From: Chelonoidis abingdonii
Lineage: Eukaryota; Chordata; Testudines; Testudinidae
Length of the DNA stretch: 64,000 nucleotides
Direction of reading: 5' to 3'
Assembly: GCF_003597395.2 (NCBI RefSeq)
Contig: NC_133776.1
Location: 36,619,097 to 36,683,096, forward strand
In this document: positions 34,401 to 46,895 of the stretch, piece after piece
Position numbering within the stretch: position 1 is the first letter of the stretch
Layout of the letters: each line of letters starts with the position of its first letter
Translations under genes and position numbers: made by a program
Notes under the pieces: generated by a model
Told to the model about the DNA's origin: nothing
What the model saw: only the letters and a program-made list of their open reading frames with translations
The model's database searches: none

Positions 34401-34601
34401 TGTTAGATCTGTTACATCTGCACCCAGGAACCTGCCATTAAGATATGGACAAAGAGCTAAGTAACTTGCTTGTTTATTCAGCTGCTGAGTTGCTTCTTGC
34501 TGGGCCACATTCTACTGCCCCACTACTAGGGATCTTGTTACATACAAATGCCCTCTAGTGGTTAGGTGTGGAACACATACAATTATGTTCCATACATTAC
34601 A
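34401..34601 (-). repeat. 5' LTR of the gypsy element
   Basis: The 201-bp partner of 28814-29014, with the same TGTTAGATCTGTTACATCTG start and CATACATTACA end in plus orientation. Confidence 0.93.
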
Positions 34602-34606
34602 CAAGG

Positions 34607-35400
34607 GCCTTCTGGTGAGCATCCAGTTACAGGATAAAAGGCTTGTTTTTTTGGACATCTCTTTGAAGACTGAAAAGATGTACTGAGTCATCTAGGCCAT
34701 GCCCACACCAGCAAGGATAATTTTCTGCAAATTATAATTTTCTGATATTGTGCTGAATGTAATGTTCAATGACCCAGATGGTGGGTTTTTTACCACTTCT
34801 CCAGGGAGATTATTCAATAATCCAGCAGATCCCAGTGGCAACTGGATTTCCTTGTTAATTTTCAATATTATTAAATTCATCACATTACTATGACTTTAGC
34901 TAGAACTCTTTTGTCTCTCTCTAAATAATTTATCTCCAGTCTTATAGTACACTGTTCAAATTTTGGAAGTCATCTATCATATCTCCTTGCTCTGAGCCAA
35001 GCTATGTATATTTAGCTCTTTCATTACCATGACACATGGAAAAAAAGAAAGACAGATGAAACAGATCTGATTATGTTTCTGCATGAATAAAGTTTTCTTA
35101 GCTAAACAGAGAGTCTTTTATGTGAAAAACTGCAGATTATTGGTCCATGTAACTACATTTATGAAGTTTTCTAAAAGTGTGTTATTGACTCATTAGACTG
35201 TAGTGCAGAGTTGTTGCACTTTATTATATAAATATGTACTTAGGAGCCTTTATAAAATTCAAATTATTGACCCAATCCTATAAATATTTAATTACAGAGT
35301 TTAAAAACCCAAATTATTTGACCTGATTGTTTAACTATTAATTTAATCCATTTCTTAAAAATTCAGTGCAGTAAATATGTATTTGGAGGTTTTAAAAGAG
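34607..35400. other. unassigned A+T-rich DNA
   Basis: Nothing recognised. Confidence 0.45.
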
Positions 35401-35408
35401 CTTATAAT

Positions 35409-35859
35409 TAAGGCTAAGATTTTTTCATGGATATTTTTAGTAAAATTCATGGACAGATCACGGGAATAATGAAAAATTCATGAAAGCCCATGATCTGTCC
35501 CTGACTTTTACTAAAAATATCCCTAACAGAAAAGGGAGCCTGGGCAGCAGGGAGCTCAGAGCTCCAAAGTCCCCCTTTGCTGTCCACGGCAGCAGGAAGC
35601 AGCGGAGGTCCCCTGTGCCACCTGTGGCAGTGGGGAGCGGCAGGGATCCCCCATGCCACTGGGGAGGCCAGGAGTGGTGGAGGTTCCCCATGCCACCCAT
35701 AATGGCCGGGAGCTATGGTGGTCAGCCTGGGGCAGCAGGGTACCCCACAGCTGGCAGGGGACCCTGCAGCTCCCAGCCGGAGCTGGCTGAAATCACAGAG
35801 GTCTTTGGAAGTCATGGATTTGGTGACTTCTGTGACCTCCATGACTAATTGCAGCCTTA
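35409..35859. mobile_element. hAT non-autonomous element (451 bp)
   Basis: A perfect 8-bp duplication CTTATAAT lies at 35401-35408 and 35860-35867. The termini are TAAGGCT and AGCCTTA. Near the left end an inverted repeat of about 36 bp (about 35430-35465 and 35489-35524; GGATATTTTTAGTAAAA against TTTTACTAAAAATATCC) can form a hairpin. The centre is G+C-rich. Open frames on both strands here are accidental. Confidence 0.9.
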
Positions 35860-36178
35860 CTTATAATTAAGCAGCTAGACTGTTAAGAGTACTTCTGAAG
35901 TAATTTCAAGTGTTGTATGTTGTGAGTCTGCATGATAGGTGAATGGCTTGCCAAATATTCATTTTAAAAATACAAACCTGTGTTTGAGTTATAGGAGGAA
36001 GAAATATTATATCTTTTCAAGTCCTATAACTTGTATGCCAAGTTTCAGCCCAGAGCAAAAATTTTTATGGCTGAGTTACAAACCTCTGAAAACAGGGATT
36101 TATAATGGAAACACTGACACAACTTTAACTATAGTGGCACAAACAGTGCAGCTATAATATACACTAGAAATAGACAAC

Positions 36179-36297
36179 AAGATTAGAGATGACATTTAGG
36201 ACATGAGGCCTTCTTCAGGCTGTGGGGAAAATAACGGTATTTTATTTTTTCCACATCCTGAAAAAGGCCTCCTGGCATAAGTGTCACCTCTAATCTT
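36179..36297. repeat. hairpin with 56-bp arms
   Basis: Arms 36179-36234 and 36242-36297 are reverse complements at about 47 of 56 positions with no gaps, and the loop is only 7 bp. The left arm begins AAGATTAGAGATGACATTTA. Internal GGCCTTCTTCAGG resembles a motif in the repeat at 15843-15935. A foldback MITE or an inverted retroelement terminus is possible. Confidence 0.9.
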
Positions 36298-36629
36298 ATT
36301 TTCCATTTCTACCATATATTTAATTAACCCTTTTGTTTGTTATTGACTGCAGGTTTTATAATTTTAGGTACAATCTTGGGGCCAAACTATGGTTTCCCAA
36401 ACTACAGTGCATCAGGGTTGGTGGGAGAGGGTCCAAGAAGACCCATCACCATCATAGTACTTCTTGCATAAAAGGCCACAATGATGCAGCCAGCAGTTCC
36501 TGAATACCGACACTACCAGCAGAGAATATTGCCGTGGGCAGGGGTGTGGCCTTGGCAAGTGCCTGGAGGAAGAAGCTAGAGGGTTGTGTGTGTGTGCCAT
36601 AGCAAAGGCTGCCAATTAATACTCTAACC

Positions 36630-36961
36630 CAGGGATCTGCCAACCTTTGTCACATGGCCCATCAGGGAAATCCACTGGTGGGCCAGGAGGTTTGTTTTCA
36701 TGCAGCATCTGCAGGTTCAGCCAATCACAGCTCCCACTGGCCATGGTTTGCCGTTCCAGGACAACGGGGCTGCGGAAAGTGGTGACCAGCATATCCCTCG
36801 GCCTATGCTGCTTCCTGCAGTCCCCATTGGCCTGGAATGGTGAACCGCAGCCAGTGGGAGCTGCGATCAGCCAAACCTGCAGACACTATGGGTAAACAAA
36901 CCATCCCAGCCCACCAGCGGATTTCCCTGATAGGCCGCGTGCTGAAGGTTGCCAATCCCTG
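36630..36961. mobile_element. hAT non-autonomous element with long inverted arms
   Basis: The ends are CAGGGATCTGCCAACCTTTG and GAAGGTTGCCAATCCCTG. Most of each half is the reverse complement of the other, for example CAATCACAGCTCCCACTGG against CCAGTGGGAGCTGCGATC, so the element is one large imperfect palindrome of 332 bp. Target duplication is not clear (ACTCTAAC / CACTAATC). The termini relate it to 16769-17079. Confidence 0.85.
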
Positions 36962-37664
36962 CACTAATCCCAGAACTCCTGGAAGCATTAAATGTGCTAC
37001 TGCACTACTCAGCCATGACTCTAGCCATCACTCATTAAGCAGGACACATCCTCCCGCACAACCTGGCTCTGGCTCTAGGAGCCCTTAATTGAGTCCTTAG
37101 GGTTGTAAGGCTGAGAATTTCATTAAAGAACCATAAATAATATGGTAGTTTGTGGAGCTCTCCTTACTTCATAGGCCTGCAGGTTGCCATCTTGGAAGAA
37201 ACTAGCTCTTCTCTCTTGAGTCATGATTGGCTATTGGTTGGGAAGTCTTCACTCCAGTGCCCTGATTAGTTAGACAGGTGTCAGGAAGGCCCTCCCCTGA
37301 CTTCCTGCATCCAGCCTTCCTTTCATAGTAAGACTTAGAGTTTGGGACTTGCATAGCACAAAAGCACAGATTGTCATCACTCCAAAGAAAAAGAGGTATC
37401 CCTAATTTGGGAGTAATGCAATTATCATAGTTTGTCCATTGGCTGAGTAAGAATTCTTCTGTTAGGCCTCAGAATTTAATGCAGTTGTTAGCCAGCTCCA
37501 TATAAAATCATAGGACTGGAAGGGACCTCGAGAAACTCTGCAAACTACATATAGTAGGGAGGCAAATAGCATTCTTCTCCCCAGCACAGGTGACTGGGAA
37601 TTTGGAACAATTTAGTAACCCTGGGGGCCCTCCACAACAAATTTGATTTTAACTGAAGTCAGAA
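36962..37664. other. unassigned DNA with a CR1 sliver
   Basis: ATCATAGGACTGGAAGGGACC at about 37506-37530 matches the CR1 3' tail, giving a fragment of about 30 bp. Nothing else recognised. Confidence 0.5.
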
Positions 37665-37717
37665 CTGTGTGTGTGTGTGTGTGTGTGAGACAGAGAGAGA
37701 GAGAGAGAGAGAGAGAA
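37665..37717. repeat. compound microsatellite (TG)n(AG)n
   Basis: TG repeats pass into AG repeats, the same composition and order as at 17149-17187. Confidence 0.96.
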
Positions 37718-39787
37718 GAGTTCATGCAAATGTAAAATGCATTTTCTAGGAGAGGAAATGGTCTGTTTCAGTAATGTTTCAACAGCAGTCTTTTGCTTTC
37801 TGTTCTTTTCCCATGGCAAAGCATGTGTCATTGTCTATTAAAAACAACAACAACCACAGCAACAAGGCAGTAATAGAGAACACTTCACAGAAACCGAGAA
37901 TGAATATAAGCACAGCAATAGCATGCCAGAGTTTCAAAGCACAGCTATAATTGGTGACTGACAAACTAAACATTCATTGAAACACATAGCTTAAAGCCTG
38001 AGTCTTAGGGCTATTGTAAGTCAAAACTATGTTGTGCTATGGATCAGCCCTGTTTAAAGTTGAGAGATCTTTATCACTGGAATAGTATGCTGTGAGGATT
38101 CAAGCATAAGGCTCATGCTCAAGATTTCCTCATAAATTTAGTTTCACTTGAGAGTTAAGTGAGTTGAGAATTCCCCCCTGAACTTTATATCTCTCCATAG
38201 TCTCTCTCCAACTCATATTGCCTGTCTAGTGGCTTATCTACTGGGCCACACTATCACTCTACCTAGTGAGAACGGCTATTGTAAAGTGCTGCTTTAATGT
38301 TGTCTTGCTGGGTTCACCATCAGACAGTTGGAGGGTATGAGTGTGTGAAAGACCAATAAGCTAAATGTTTTAAGTCACCACCACCAAAATAATAATAATA
38401 ATAATCATAATTAATAATAAATTAACCCCATCACCTACCACCCACAGAAGCAAACTCTGTAGGATATCCATATCCTTAGGCGTATCAAATAAATATGATA
38501 CATGATACTTTTGTATGTATCTACTATACGACAAACCGATAGACTGTCCACTAGAAGGAACAGGGACAGGTACGTTTGGGCCTACCTTTCTAGAACATCC
38601 ATTTCATTATTACAGTATGCACAGATACGAAGCCACAGTCTATGCCCCAAGACTTAGAAACTGGGCCAAATTCATTCCTGGTTTGTCTCTGTGACTGTTG
38701 CAATCATGGCTGCACGCTCTTATTCAACTGGGAATTTGGTCTAGACAATGCCGTTCTAGCCCATTGAAAGTCAGTGTAGCTGTTACAGAAGGGATACATT
38801 TAGCCTACTCTGTTCCATTTGCACAGGTAGATGTAAAATTACGTATATTTCATTTGACTACATAGTATTTTTTCAACGGGTAGTCAATAGCCAGAAATTA
38901 CCATCTGCTTAATGTTCATGGAAACATAGTTTGTATTGCTCTCCAGATTGCGGGTGAGTGACCCAAAGAACACTAAACTAAAACTAATCAATATGCTTCT
39001 GTAGACAATAATATGGGGGGAAAAAAAACCTGTTGATTTTATTTGTAGAGATAGTTCATGGCATTGGGTTTTTAGGAGATGAGGTGGTTAATGATAACTC
39101 TCATTTATCTACTGACAAGAAATGAAATCTCATGGAAAATCTGGAATATGAATGATTTGGTACTTGTGGGTGTTCAAAGATATTGATGTATCTACTGGCA
39201 GAAAAACCAAAGCAATTTACTTTTGCGCAAAAAAAAAAAAAAAAATGGAATCACTGACTTTCACTATTTACAACCAAAGTGTGAATGTGTTCAACATTTC
39301 TCTTGCTAGTGGTTAATCTCTGTTATGCAATACTTGTGTACAAGCCAAAAATATAGGATAGTCATCTGAAAAAAGGCAGCACAAACTGTAGCTATTTGAC
39401 CACCATTGCTGTAGCAAGCTGGTAACCACAACAGTAATTGTTAATATGCAATTGCTGGGAAACAAAATGTTCTCTCATATGCATTCTTGTTCAAATAGTA
39501 TTGTGAATGTGTAATGTGCAAGGGTATACACAAATCCATGCTGGACCAGCAATACCCTCCAATTTGGGACCTAATTGTGTATATCATTGCTTAAGCATGG
39601 TAAGTAATAGATTATACCACGGGACATGCTGACTGTGTCTGACACTCACGTCAGAACTTTTTGTTACATTAACTAGCATGTTTTACCTGTGACAGTCACT
39701 GATAACATTTCTTGCTCATGCAAAGTGGATTCTAGGTTTGCCTTAGAAAGAAGGTTTTTTTGAGGAAAAGAAGGGAATGGAAATTAG
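37718..39787. other. unassigned A+T-rich DNA
   Basis: It contains a degenerate AAT microsatellite at 38387-38420 and a poly(A) run at 39229-39245. No gene recognised. Confidence 0.45.
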
Positions 39788-40078
39788 GTCTTATCTACAA
39801 ACACATGTTGCAATGGCTTAACCATTTAGTTAAACAGGTATAACTCCATGTGTGGACACTTTTATATTGGTTTAGACCTGGCTTATACTGGTTTAGTTTT
39901 TGCCTGTGAATGTGCACTAATATCAGCTGGATTTAAACCAATATAAGAGTGTCCACACATAAAGTTGGACTAGTTTAACAAAACTGGAATAACTTCAATA
40001 CTTTAAAAAGAACAGGAGTACTTGTGGCACCTTACTTTAGTTACCTTGATACAACTTTGAGTGTAGGCCAGGCCTTAA
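39788..40078. mobile_element. MITE with TAGGTCTTATCTACA / TGTAGGCCAGGCCTTA termini
   Basis: The left end TAGGTCTTATCTACAAACA and right end GAGTGTAGGCCAGGCCTTA are imperfectly inverted. Internal halves mirror each other: TGTGGACACTTTTATATTGG against CCAATATAAGAGTGTCCACA. A 28-bp foreign piece lies at 40006-40033. Confidence 0.75.
40006..40033. repeat. 28-bp insertion of a dispersed repeat end, with target duplication
   Basis: AAAAGAACAGGAGTACTTGT plus GGCACCTT is the end of an abundant sauropsid repeat as I recall it. It interrupts the MITE and is flanked by ACTTTA at 40000-40005 and 40034-40039. Confidence 0.65.
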
Positions 40079-40147
40079 AGGAACCATCTTCTCCTTTACT
40101 CACAAAATCTCTGATGATTTTGAATTAACATACCTTCAAGAGTATTT

Positions 40148-40233
40148 GGGCAGATCCTCAGCTGGTGTAAATCAGCATAACTCCACCGAAGTCAATGGAG
40201 AGACTCTAATTTACACCCTGAGGATCTGGCCCA
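40148..40233. repeat. palindromic MITE-like repeat
   Basis: GGGCAGATCCTCAGCTGGTG at the left is inverted as CACCCTGAGGATCTGGCCC at the right. The centre is CCACCGAAGTCAATGGAG. It is the best-preserved member in this window. Confidence 0.8.
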
Positions 40234-40469
40234 TTGTTTTTAGTCCACACATACACTGTTTCTTTCTTGGATGATGCGCTCAGAAGCCTTCTTTGGGACT
40301 TAATTAATTGTTCCCTTCTCAAAGCACCTTCTACCATTCTGATGAAGTCACTAATCTGGTCCCATGTTCACCACCTGTAGGCAAAAACAGGAGGGAATTG
40401 CTGCCATATATACTGCCATGGAGGACAAATATTTTATTTTTATGAACAACTCTTACATGGAAAGCAATA

Positions 40470-40555
40470 GGGCCAAATTCTCTATCACTATCATCACCAC
40501 ATCTTTACTGTGTTTAGTACAGTTGCACTAGTGTAAGTGAGAGGAGAATTTAGCC
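40470..40555. repeat. palindromic MITE-like repeat
   Basis: GGGCCAAATTCTC is inverted as GAGAATTTAGCC. The centre has decayed. Confidence 0.6.
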
Positions 40556-43500
40556 ACAGCTCATAAGAGTAATTAGAGAGTTTCCAACTGACCTATGATA
40601 CTGCACAAAAGTCAAGAGAACAGTCTGATCCTTTTACAGGAAATGTCAAAACAGAAATGCATTTCCTTTTCAGCTGAAAAATGGACAATTGGAGCAAATT
40701 TTTATTTATTCTTAGACCCTAATCAGGCTGAGAAGCGCTGCACAAAATATTGAAAAATGTGAGGGGTAAATATAATTTGGAATCTGGGAGGGTCAGATCA
40801 GACATACTTTCTAATTATAATTGCAGAAGGATCATTGCCCTAGCAAGCATCTTTCTTTATTAATAGATTTAATTGAAATATGACCTCATTTTCAAAAGTG
40901 CTGACTGTGTAGAATTGTAATGGAAGCCAGCTGGAAGTATGGGTGTTCAATTCTTCTGAAACTCAGGCCCATAAATAGGAGAATAAGGGGAAAATCCAGA
41001 ACTATCAGACTCCATGGCACAGAACTCTGGCACAGCATGATTCTGCTGCCACAGAACGTTGTACATATTTTGAGGGAGAAATCCCCCTTCAGGGCTAGAA
41101 ATGCCCCACCAGATCCTGTCCCCTGATCAGCTAGCACAATCTGTTACTCAGCTCTGGGCTCTGGAAGCATATGAAGAGAGCCTTTCCAACTTCGTGTTGG
41201 TGGGTCTTTTCTCTCTTTAGCTCATTGACGATCAGCCTTGGAGGATTTTGTACTCCCCGAATGGAACCATCATCTCTGAAGAGAGGATGGCTACTGGGCT
41301 AGCGGAGGAGGGAGAAAAATGGAAGAACATACTCACACCCAACTCTCCCAACACCCAAATAAATTGAGACCCACCTTGATCCCCATTTTGCCCCAACTGT
41401 GGCTCCAGAAGGGTTACTATAGCCCTTGTGTTGTGAGAGAGAAGGACAAGTATTCACGGAGCAAAGCTGAAAGCCCGTGGGCATGAGTCTGCAACTTTGA
41501 GGCCCCCATCACAATTTCCCCATCATCATACTGTTGGGAGCCAGCAAAAGTAGGCACCCTCCCCTTATCTCTCAGGGCAGGTAAGCCACCTCCAAAGTAA
41601 TGCAGCAAGTCTCCACAGAGTCCATTTGTTTCCCCTTGGCACACTGTGTGGCCTGAGATGATTCTGAATATGCTGCACAGTAATACAGGCTACCTAAGCC
41701 ACTGCCTCCTGTATAACCTAAGAAGACTGCAGGAAATTCAGTGTGTGCAAGGGAAGAGGGGAATTAACAAAGCATGGCCAGTTCCCTATTTACTCTGTGT
41801 TTTCAAATTCCTGTGAACCTGAAACTCATTGGTGAGAAACAGAGCAAAGCAAACCAACCTGCTGGCAAAGTTTGTTGAAACCTAGGCAAACCAAAATTGG
41901 CAGCTTCTGCACAGTACTCTAGGTCTAACTCATCTGAGTATAGCAAAACTTCATGGCTGTTTTTCTCCTTCTGAAAGTCAATGTTATTATTTCCTGAATG
42001 GGTTATTTCCTTCCTGAGTACAGCAATAACTGGGCTTCCAGCCTTATAACTCACCATGCATGCGAGGCATACAGCTATTGCACTACAACTGCAGGCCCTT
42101 CTGTTGATTATTTCTTTTATATAATACACTGGTAAGAGTGTTATTGTGTCATAAATTGCAGAAATTTATTGCAACAGTTTTCAGTGATGAACTCAACTTT
42201 GTTTTATGTTAATTTCAGAAGAAGCTAAATCAAATCAGTTGCAAGTATACTGTCTAAATAGCACGTTAACACTAAAGACCGTTTGGGAAGTAAGGGCCAG
42301 ATTGTGTCCCAAGATCCAAATTTGAAGGGTATCCTTTGTGTAGGGATCTCACCCTTCTGTCCTGTGTGAAAAGAGGCTCTCTGATGGGTCAGTAGCTGCA
42401 TGGGCATGGGGGCATGAACCAGAGTGGGTCTAAGGGACACACATTGTCTTTTCTCTAGGTCTACCAGTACCTGCTCTGCGGTGCATCCTTTAAGTTCTCC
42501 ACCCCCTTTCTAGTAGCTGCCTGGGGAGCTGTGAGCAGGAGAGCCCCTGGTGAGAAGTGCAATTGGAAACATGCTGCAAGGGAATGGCAGCCATGGCAGA
42601 GACACATTGCTAGTGAGAATTCACAGGGCCTCTGCACAAGGGGACTGTGACCTCCCATTGTTCTCTTTTGAATCGGGTTCATCCACACTAAGCATATCCT
42701 GCCTGTAGATGGAACAATAGGGAGGAAGCTTGCAATGGGGAACATCTCTATGGAGATACCCTACCTTTAGCCCTGCTATGGAGGTTTTTGGCAGCCCAGC
42801 CCTAGTGTTTTCAGAATTATTGGGAGTGGTGACTGTGAAGGGGCAGTTCTGCAGAGGCACTTGGTCTAACTCTTTAGGGTCCCCTCTGTATTCACATATG
42901 GAGTCATGATCTGGTCCTTTATTTTTATATCAAAGTCTGGTGACATGAACAAACAATTCAGTCTCGATGTCATCATTGATACTGTCATGCAAACTTTAGC
43001 AGACAAGCACCTTCTATTGTACAGTCAATACCTGTGATTAGTGAGCAGCATTACAGGACTAGGTTCTTAGCATCACCTTTGTGGGCTGCTGCTAATCTGT
43101 CTTGTCTTGCTGCTGAACTTAATGATACAGATTTCAGTTAATAAAAAAAGTCTCCATTTTGCACAGTCAGCAATTTAAAAAAATTGACACTTAAAAAACC
43201 TAAGTCAGATTTTGCAATCCTTGTGATCAGAACTCTGAGTCCTGATGTTACACCATTAATTTTTATAGTGAAAATGATTTACTGCTGTTATATGAATAGT
43301 AGACTATACTATATTACCTAAAAAATAAATAAATGTGTGTTTATATACAGAAGTGCCAAATCCTATAGTCCAGTTTCAGGCAAAACTCCCATTAGACTAT
43401 TATATGGATCAAGAAAAATGATTCAAATCAAGTACAGTGATAACAGCTACAGTTCAGTTTAACTGAGGCTATTTTGCATTACATTTTAATATATGGAAGA

Positions 43501-44924
43501 AGACTCAGCAGTTTGTCTGCTAATAAGGAAAGAAGAATTTCAACAATAAGAATTAGCACTGTTAGTGAAATCTCTCATACTTGTGGGGGGCGGGGGGAGC
43601 TGCATCTCAGCATGTGTTTTAAACAGGAGACAGGTAGCTAGAACTAACTCCTTGAGTTGGATGAATGGCTGGTATTGGCAGAGCTCTGCTGTAACCAGTT
43701 GTCAAGCAGTCTCAGTGCTAACTTGCCAGCTGGAATTTGCACAAGGGATCCCGTGGTCTTGATGAGAGTGGTGGATTAAATCAAAATTTTGGAGCAACTG
43801 CCATCAAATGTTACACCTAAGCAGTCAGTGGCTTTGCATGTCCTTTAGAAATAGCTTGGGTTATCTGTTGGTGTTGCATTCTCCCTCACTGGAGAACAAC
43901 CATATCTGGGAATTAAATATAAGCAACACAGATGGTTATTCTCAGGACTTGATCCCCCAAACCTTTATCACAGGGAATTACTACATTGACTTAAACATGG
44001 CTACTCCTATGAATACAGATATTATTTTAATATTCTATGAAATATTGATTTGTTGCCTTTTTTAAAAAATACATTTTTACTTTCTTTAAAATAAAATAGC
44101 CTGCACTGGATGTGCAGCCTGATATACCATTACTAATTGTTGGGATCAACTCTATTGTCTAAGAATTTAAACTGAGTAGAATATAAATATTGAAATGTTA
44201 TTCAAATGGCTTTCAAAGTGAAAAGGCCTGATTCTGATCTCACTTAAGTGTTAATTCTGCACTGAGACCCATGTGTATAGTCCCCTGCATCTGTCTGAAT
44301 TCCCAACCATTCTGCTGAGATTTCACATGGGCATAGGGGCCTACGCTTGTTGGTGTGCTGTCAGGGATTATGCTGTAATCAGGAGTAACCCTGAAGTAAA
44401 ACTGGTGTAAACTCATAATCAGGTTTACCGTTTTCCTTTTATCTACTCCAAATTCGTTTGTCTAGTACAATGAAAAATCTCTAACCTCCTGAACTGTTAA
44501 TTATTTTAATATAAATCTGTTTTCTGGATGATGTTTCTGTTGGCAGGTGAACCTCTCTTTTCTGGTTGGGACATGTTTGGGAGAAGAAGACCATATAGTT
44601 AATCCAATTTCCTTAACAAAACATGTCATTTTACGAAATATTCTTTTTGGCCTTCACTAACACAGAAATGAGAGTAACAGCAGAGTTCTCTTCAGATAGA
44701 AATCTCACACCCAGTGGAGCCAATTTCTGATCGATAACTTCATTATGTGTTAAATAAAGCCAGACCCTAGATAATTAAATTATAAAATATCCCTTTCTTA
44801 TGCTATTTTAATGTTAGTTCAACATTGTAGCTAAACTCCTGGAAGACCTTTTATCCTGAGCATCTATTTCAAAAGTTACTGGGAAAAAATGTAGTTTTGC
44901 AAATAAAATTACAATTATTCAAGC
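40556..44924. other. unassigned A+T-rich DNA
   Basis: No gene, RNA or securely named repeat. A weak palindromic-family resemblance lies at about 44227-44430 (GGCCTGATTCTGATCTCAC ... TAAAACTGGTGTAAACTC). Confidence 0.4.
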
Positions 44925-45676
44925 TCTTCACATTAGGTCTCTTTATTCATTCCCTATGGGTTCATTTAGCATCAATTGATGCTTTTTATCCCCCCATAGA
45001 GAACCACACTTTCTTCACTAATTCCAAGATGACTAGATTTCTGAAGGGACTTATTATCAGATCCTTCACATCATCGGTAAAGCCAATACCTCAGTGGGTC
45101 CTCAATCTCATTCTTTTATCTCCCCTCAAACTTCTCTTCGAATCTTTAGCTACACATTCTATGTCCCATCTCTCAATGAAAGTTGCCTTTCTAGTCACTA
45201 TCACATCAGCCAGAAGGATCAGAAAGCTGGGATCACTAATGGTAGAGCCACCATATATGACGTTTCATAAAAAAAAAAGGGTATTTCTTCACTCCCACTG
45301 AAAATTCACTTACTAATATTTTTTTCCAAAACTGCACACCTCTGGTGAGGCAAGAGAACTTCATTCTCTAGATGTCCAAAGAGCACTAGCCTTTTATCTA
45401 CAAAGAACAAAAACAATTAGAAAGACACCTAGATGTTTTGTTGCCATAGCAGAGATATTAAGAGATGAAGCTGTATCTCTGCAGAGACTTTCTAAATGGA
45501 TCTCTGGCTGCATTATCCTTTATTATCAATTAGCTTACATCTCTCCTGTGGAGAGGGTGAGGGCCCATTCCACCAGAGTGCAAGCAACCTGTGCTGAATC
45601 TCTGCAAGATGTACCTGTAAAAGAGATATGTAGAGCAGCTCTCTGGAGCTTCTTACATACTACACAAGACTTTGCA
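44925..45676 (+). pseudogene. DIRS-type tyrosine recombinase, broken by CR1 insertion
   Basis: One plus-strand frame runs from about 44925 to 45676 with only two stops (45299, 45314). It contains HLASIDAFYPP, VAFLVTITSARRIRKL (first catalytic Arg region), EPPYMTFHKKK, LDVQRALAFYLQRTK, RLSKWISGCI and RAHSTR. The last is the His-x-x-Arg box of tyrosine recombinases (His codon 45566, Arg codon 45575). It continues VKEICRAALWSFLHT. This pattern fits the recombinase of DIRS retrotransposons, which integrate element DNA by strand exchange. The catalytic Tyr region is lost at the CR1 junction. Upstream RT/RNase H sequence is not seen, so the copy is 5'-truncated or decayed. Confidence 0.88.
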
Positions 45677-46227
45677 TAGAGTCATGGACTTTAAGGTCAG
45701 AAGGGACCATCATGATCATCTAGTCTGACCTCCTGCACAAAGCAGGTTGCAGAATCTCACCCACCCACTCCCGCAACAAATCCTGAACCTATGTCTGAGC
45801 CACTGAAGTCCTCAAATCATGGTTTAAAGACTTCAAGGTGCAGAGAATCCTCCAACAAGTTACTGTGCCCCATGCTGAAAAGGAAGGCAAAAAAAAACCC
45901 CAGGGCCTCTGCCAATCTGCCCTGGAGAAAAAATCCTTCTTGACCCCAAATATGGTGATCGGCTAAACCCTGAGCATGTGGGCAAGGCTCACCAGCCGGA
46001 CACCCAAGAAAGAATTCTCTGTAGTAACTCAGATCCCACCCCATCTAACATCCCATCACAGGCCATTGGGCATATGTACTGCTAATAGTCAAAGATCAAT
46101 TAATTGCCAAAATTAGGCTATCCCCATCATACCATCCCCTCCATAAACTTATCAAGCTTAGTCTTGAAGCCACCAGTGCATCCCTTGGAAGGCTGTTCCA
46201 GACCTTCACTCCTCTGGTTAGAAACCT

Positions 46228-46889
46228 TCATCTAATTTCAAGTCTAAATTTCCTGATGGCCAGTTTATAGCCATTTGTTCTTGTGTCCACATTGGTAAAG
46301 AGCTTAAATAATTCCTCTCCCTCCCTGGTATTTATCCCTCTAATATATTTATAGAGAGCAATCATATGTCCTCTCAGCCTTCTTTTGCTTAGGCTCCTTG
46401 AGTCTCCTTTCATAAGACAGGTTTTCCATTCCTCAGATCATCCTAGTAGCCCTTCTCTGTACCTGTTCCAGTTTGAATTCATCCTTCTTAAACGGGAGAA
46501 CTGCACACAGTATTCCAGATGAGGTCTAACCAGACCCTTGTATAACGGTACCAATACCTCCCTATCTCTACCGGAAATATCTTGCCTAATGTATCTCAAG
46601 ACTGCATTAGCTTTTTTCACGGCCATATCACATTGGGGCTCATAGTCATCATGCGATCAACCAATACTCCGAGGTCCTTCTCCTCCTATGTTACTTCTAA
46701 TTGATGAGTCCTCAGCTTATAACAAAAATTCTTGTTGTTAATCCCTAAATGCATGACTTTGCACTTTTCACTATTAAATTTCATCCTATTATTATTACTC
46801 CAGTTTACAAGGTCATCCAGATCTTCCTGTATGATATTCCGGTCCTTTGTCTGAACTGGAAATAACTCCGAGCTTTGTGTCATCCACAA
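46228..46889 (-). pseudogene. CR1 ORF2 C-terminal part
   Basis: Successive minus-strand frames carry EDLDDLVNWSNNNRMKFNSE with KCKVMHLG, then [16 protein letters not shown] and [15 protein letters not shown], then IALYKYIRGINTREGEELF. These are the RT thumb and C-terminal segments of CR1 ORF2, in correct order but shifted between frames. Confidence 0.88.
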
Positions 46890-46895
46890 ACTTTA

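Larger units (their letters stand above)
28814..34601 (-). mobile_element. complete Ty3/gypsy LTR retrotransposon, minus strand, decayed
   Basis: Two 201-bp LTRs (28814-29014, 34401-34601) about 80% alike bracket an internal region encoding gag, protease, RT/RNase H and integrase in that order on the minus strand. A perfect CAAGG target duplication flanks it (28809-28813, 34602-34606). The protein style resembles the K02A2.6-like vertebrate gypsy group. Two later insertions lie inside, a 712-bp LTR (30441-31152) and a hAT element (31907-32278). Removing both leaves about 4.7 kb, a usual gypsy size. Stops, frameshifts and altered catalytic residues show it is dead. The LTR divergence implies great age. 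Confidence 0.93.
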
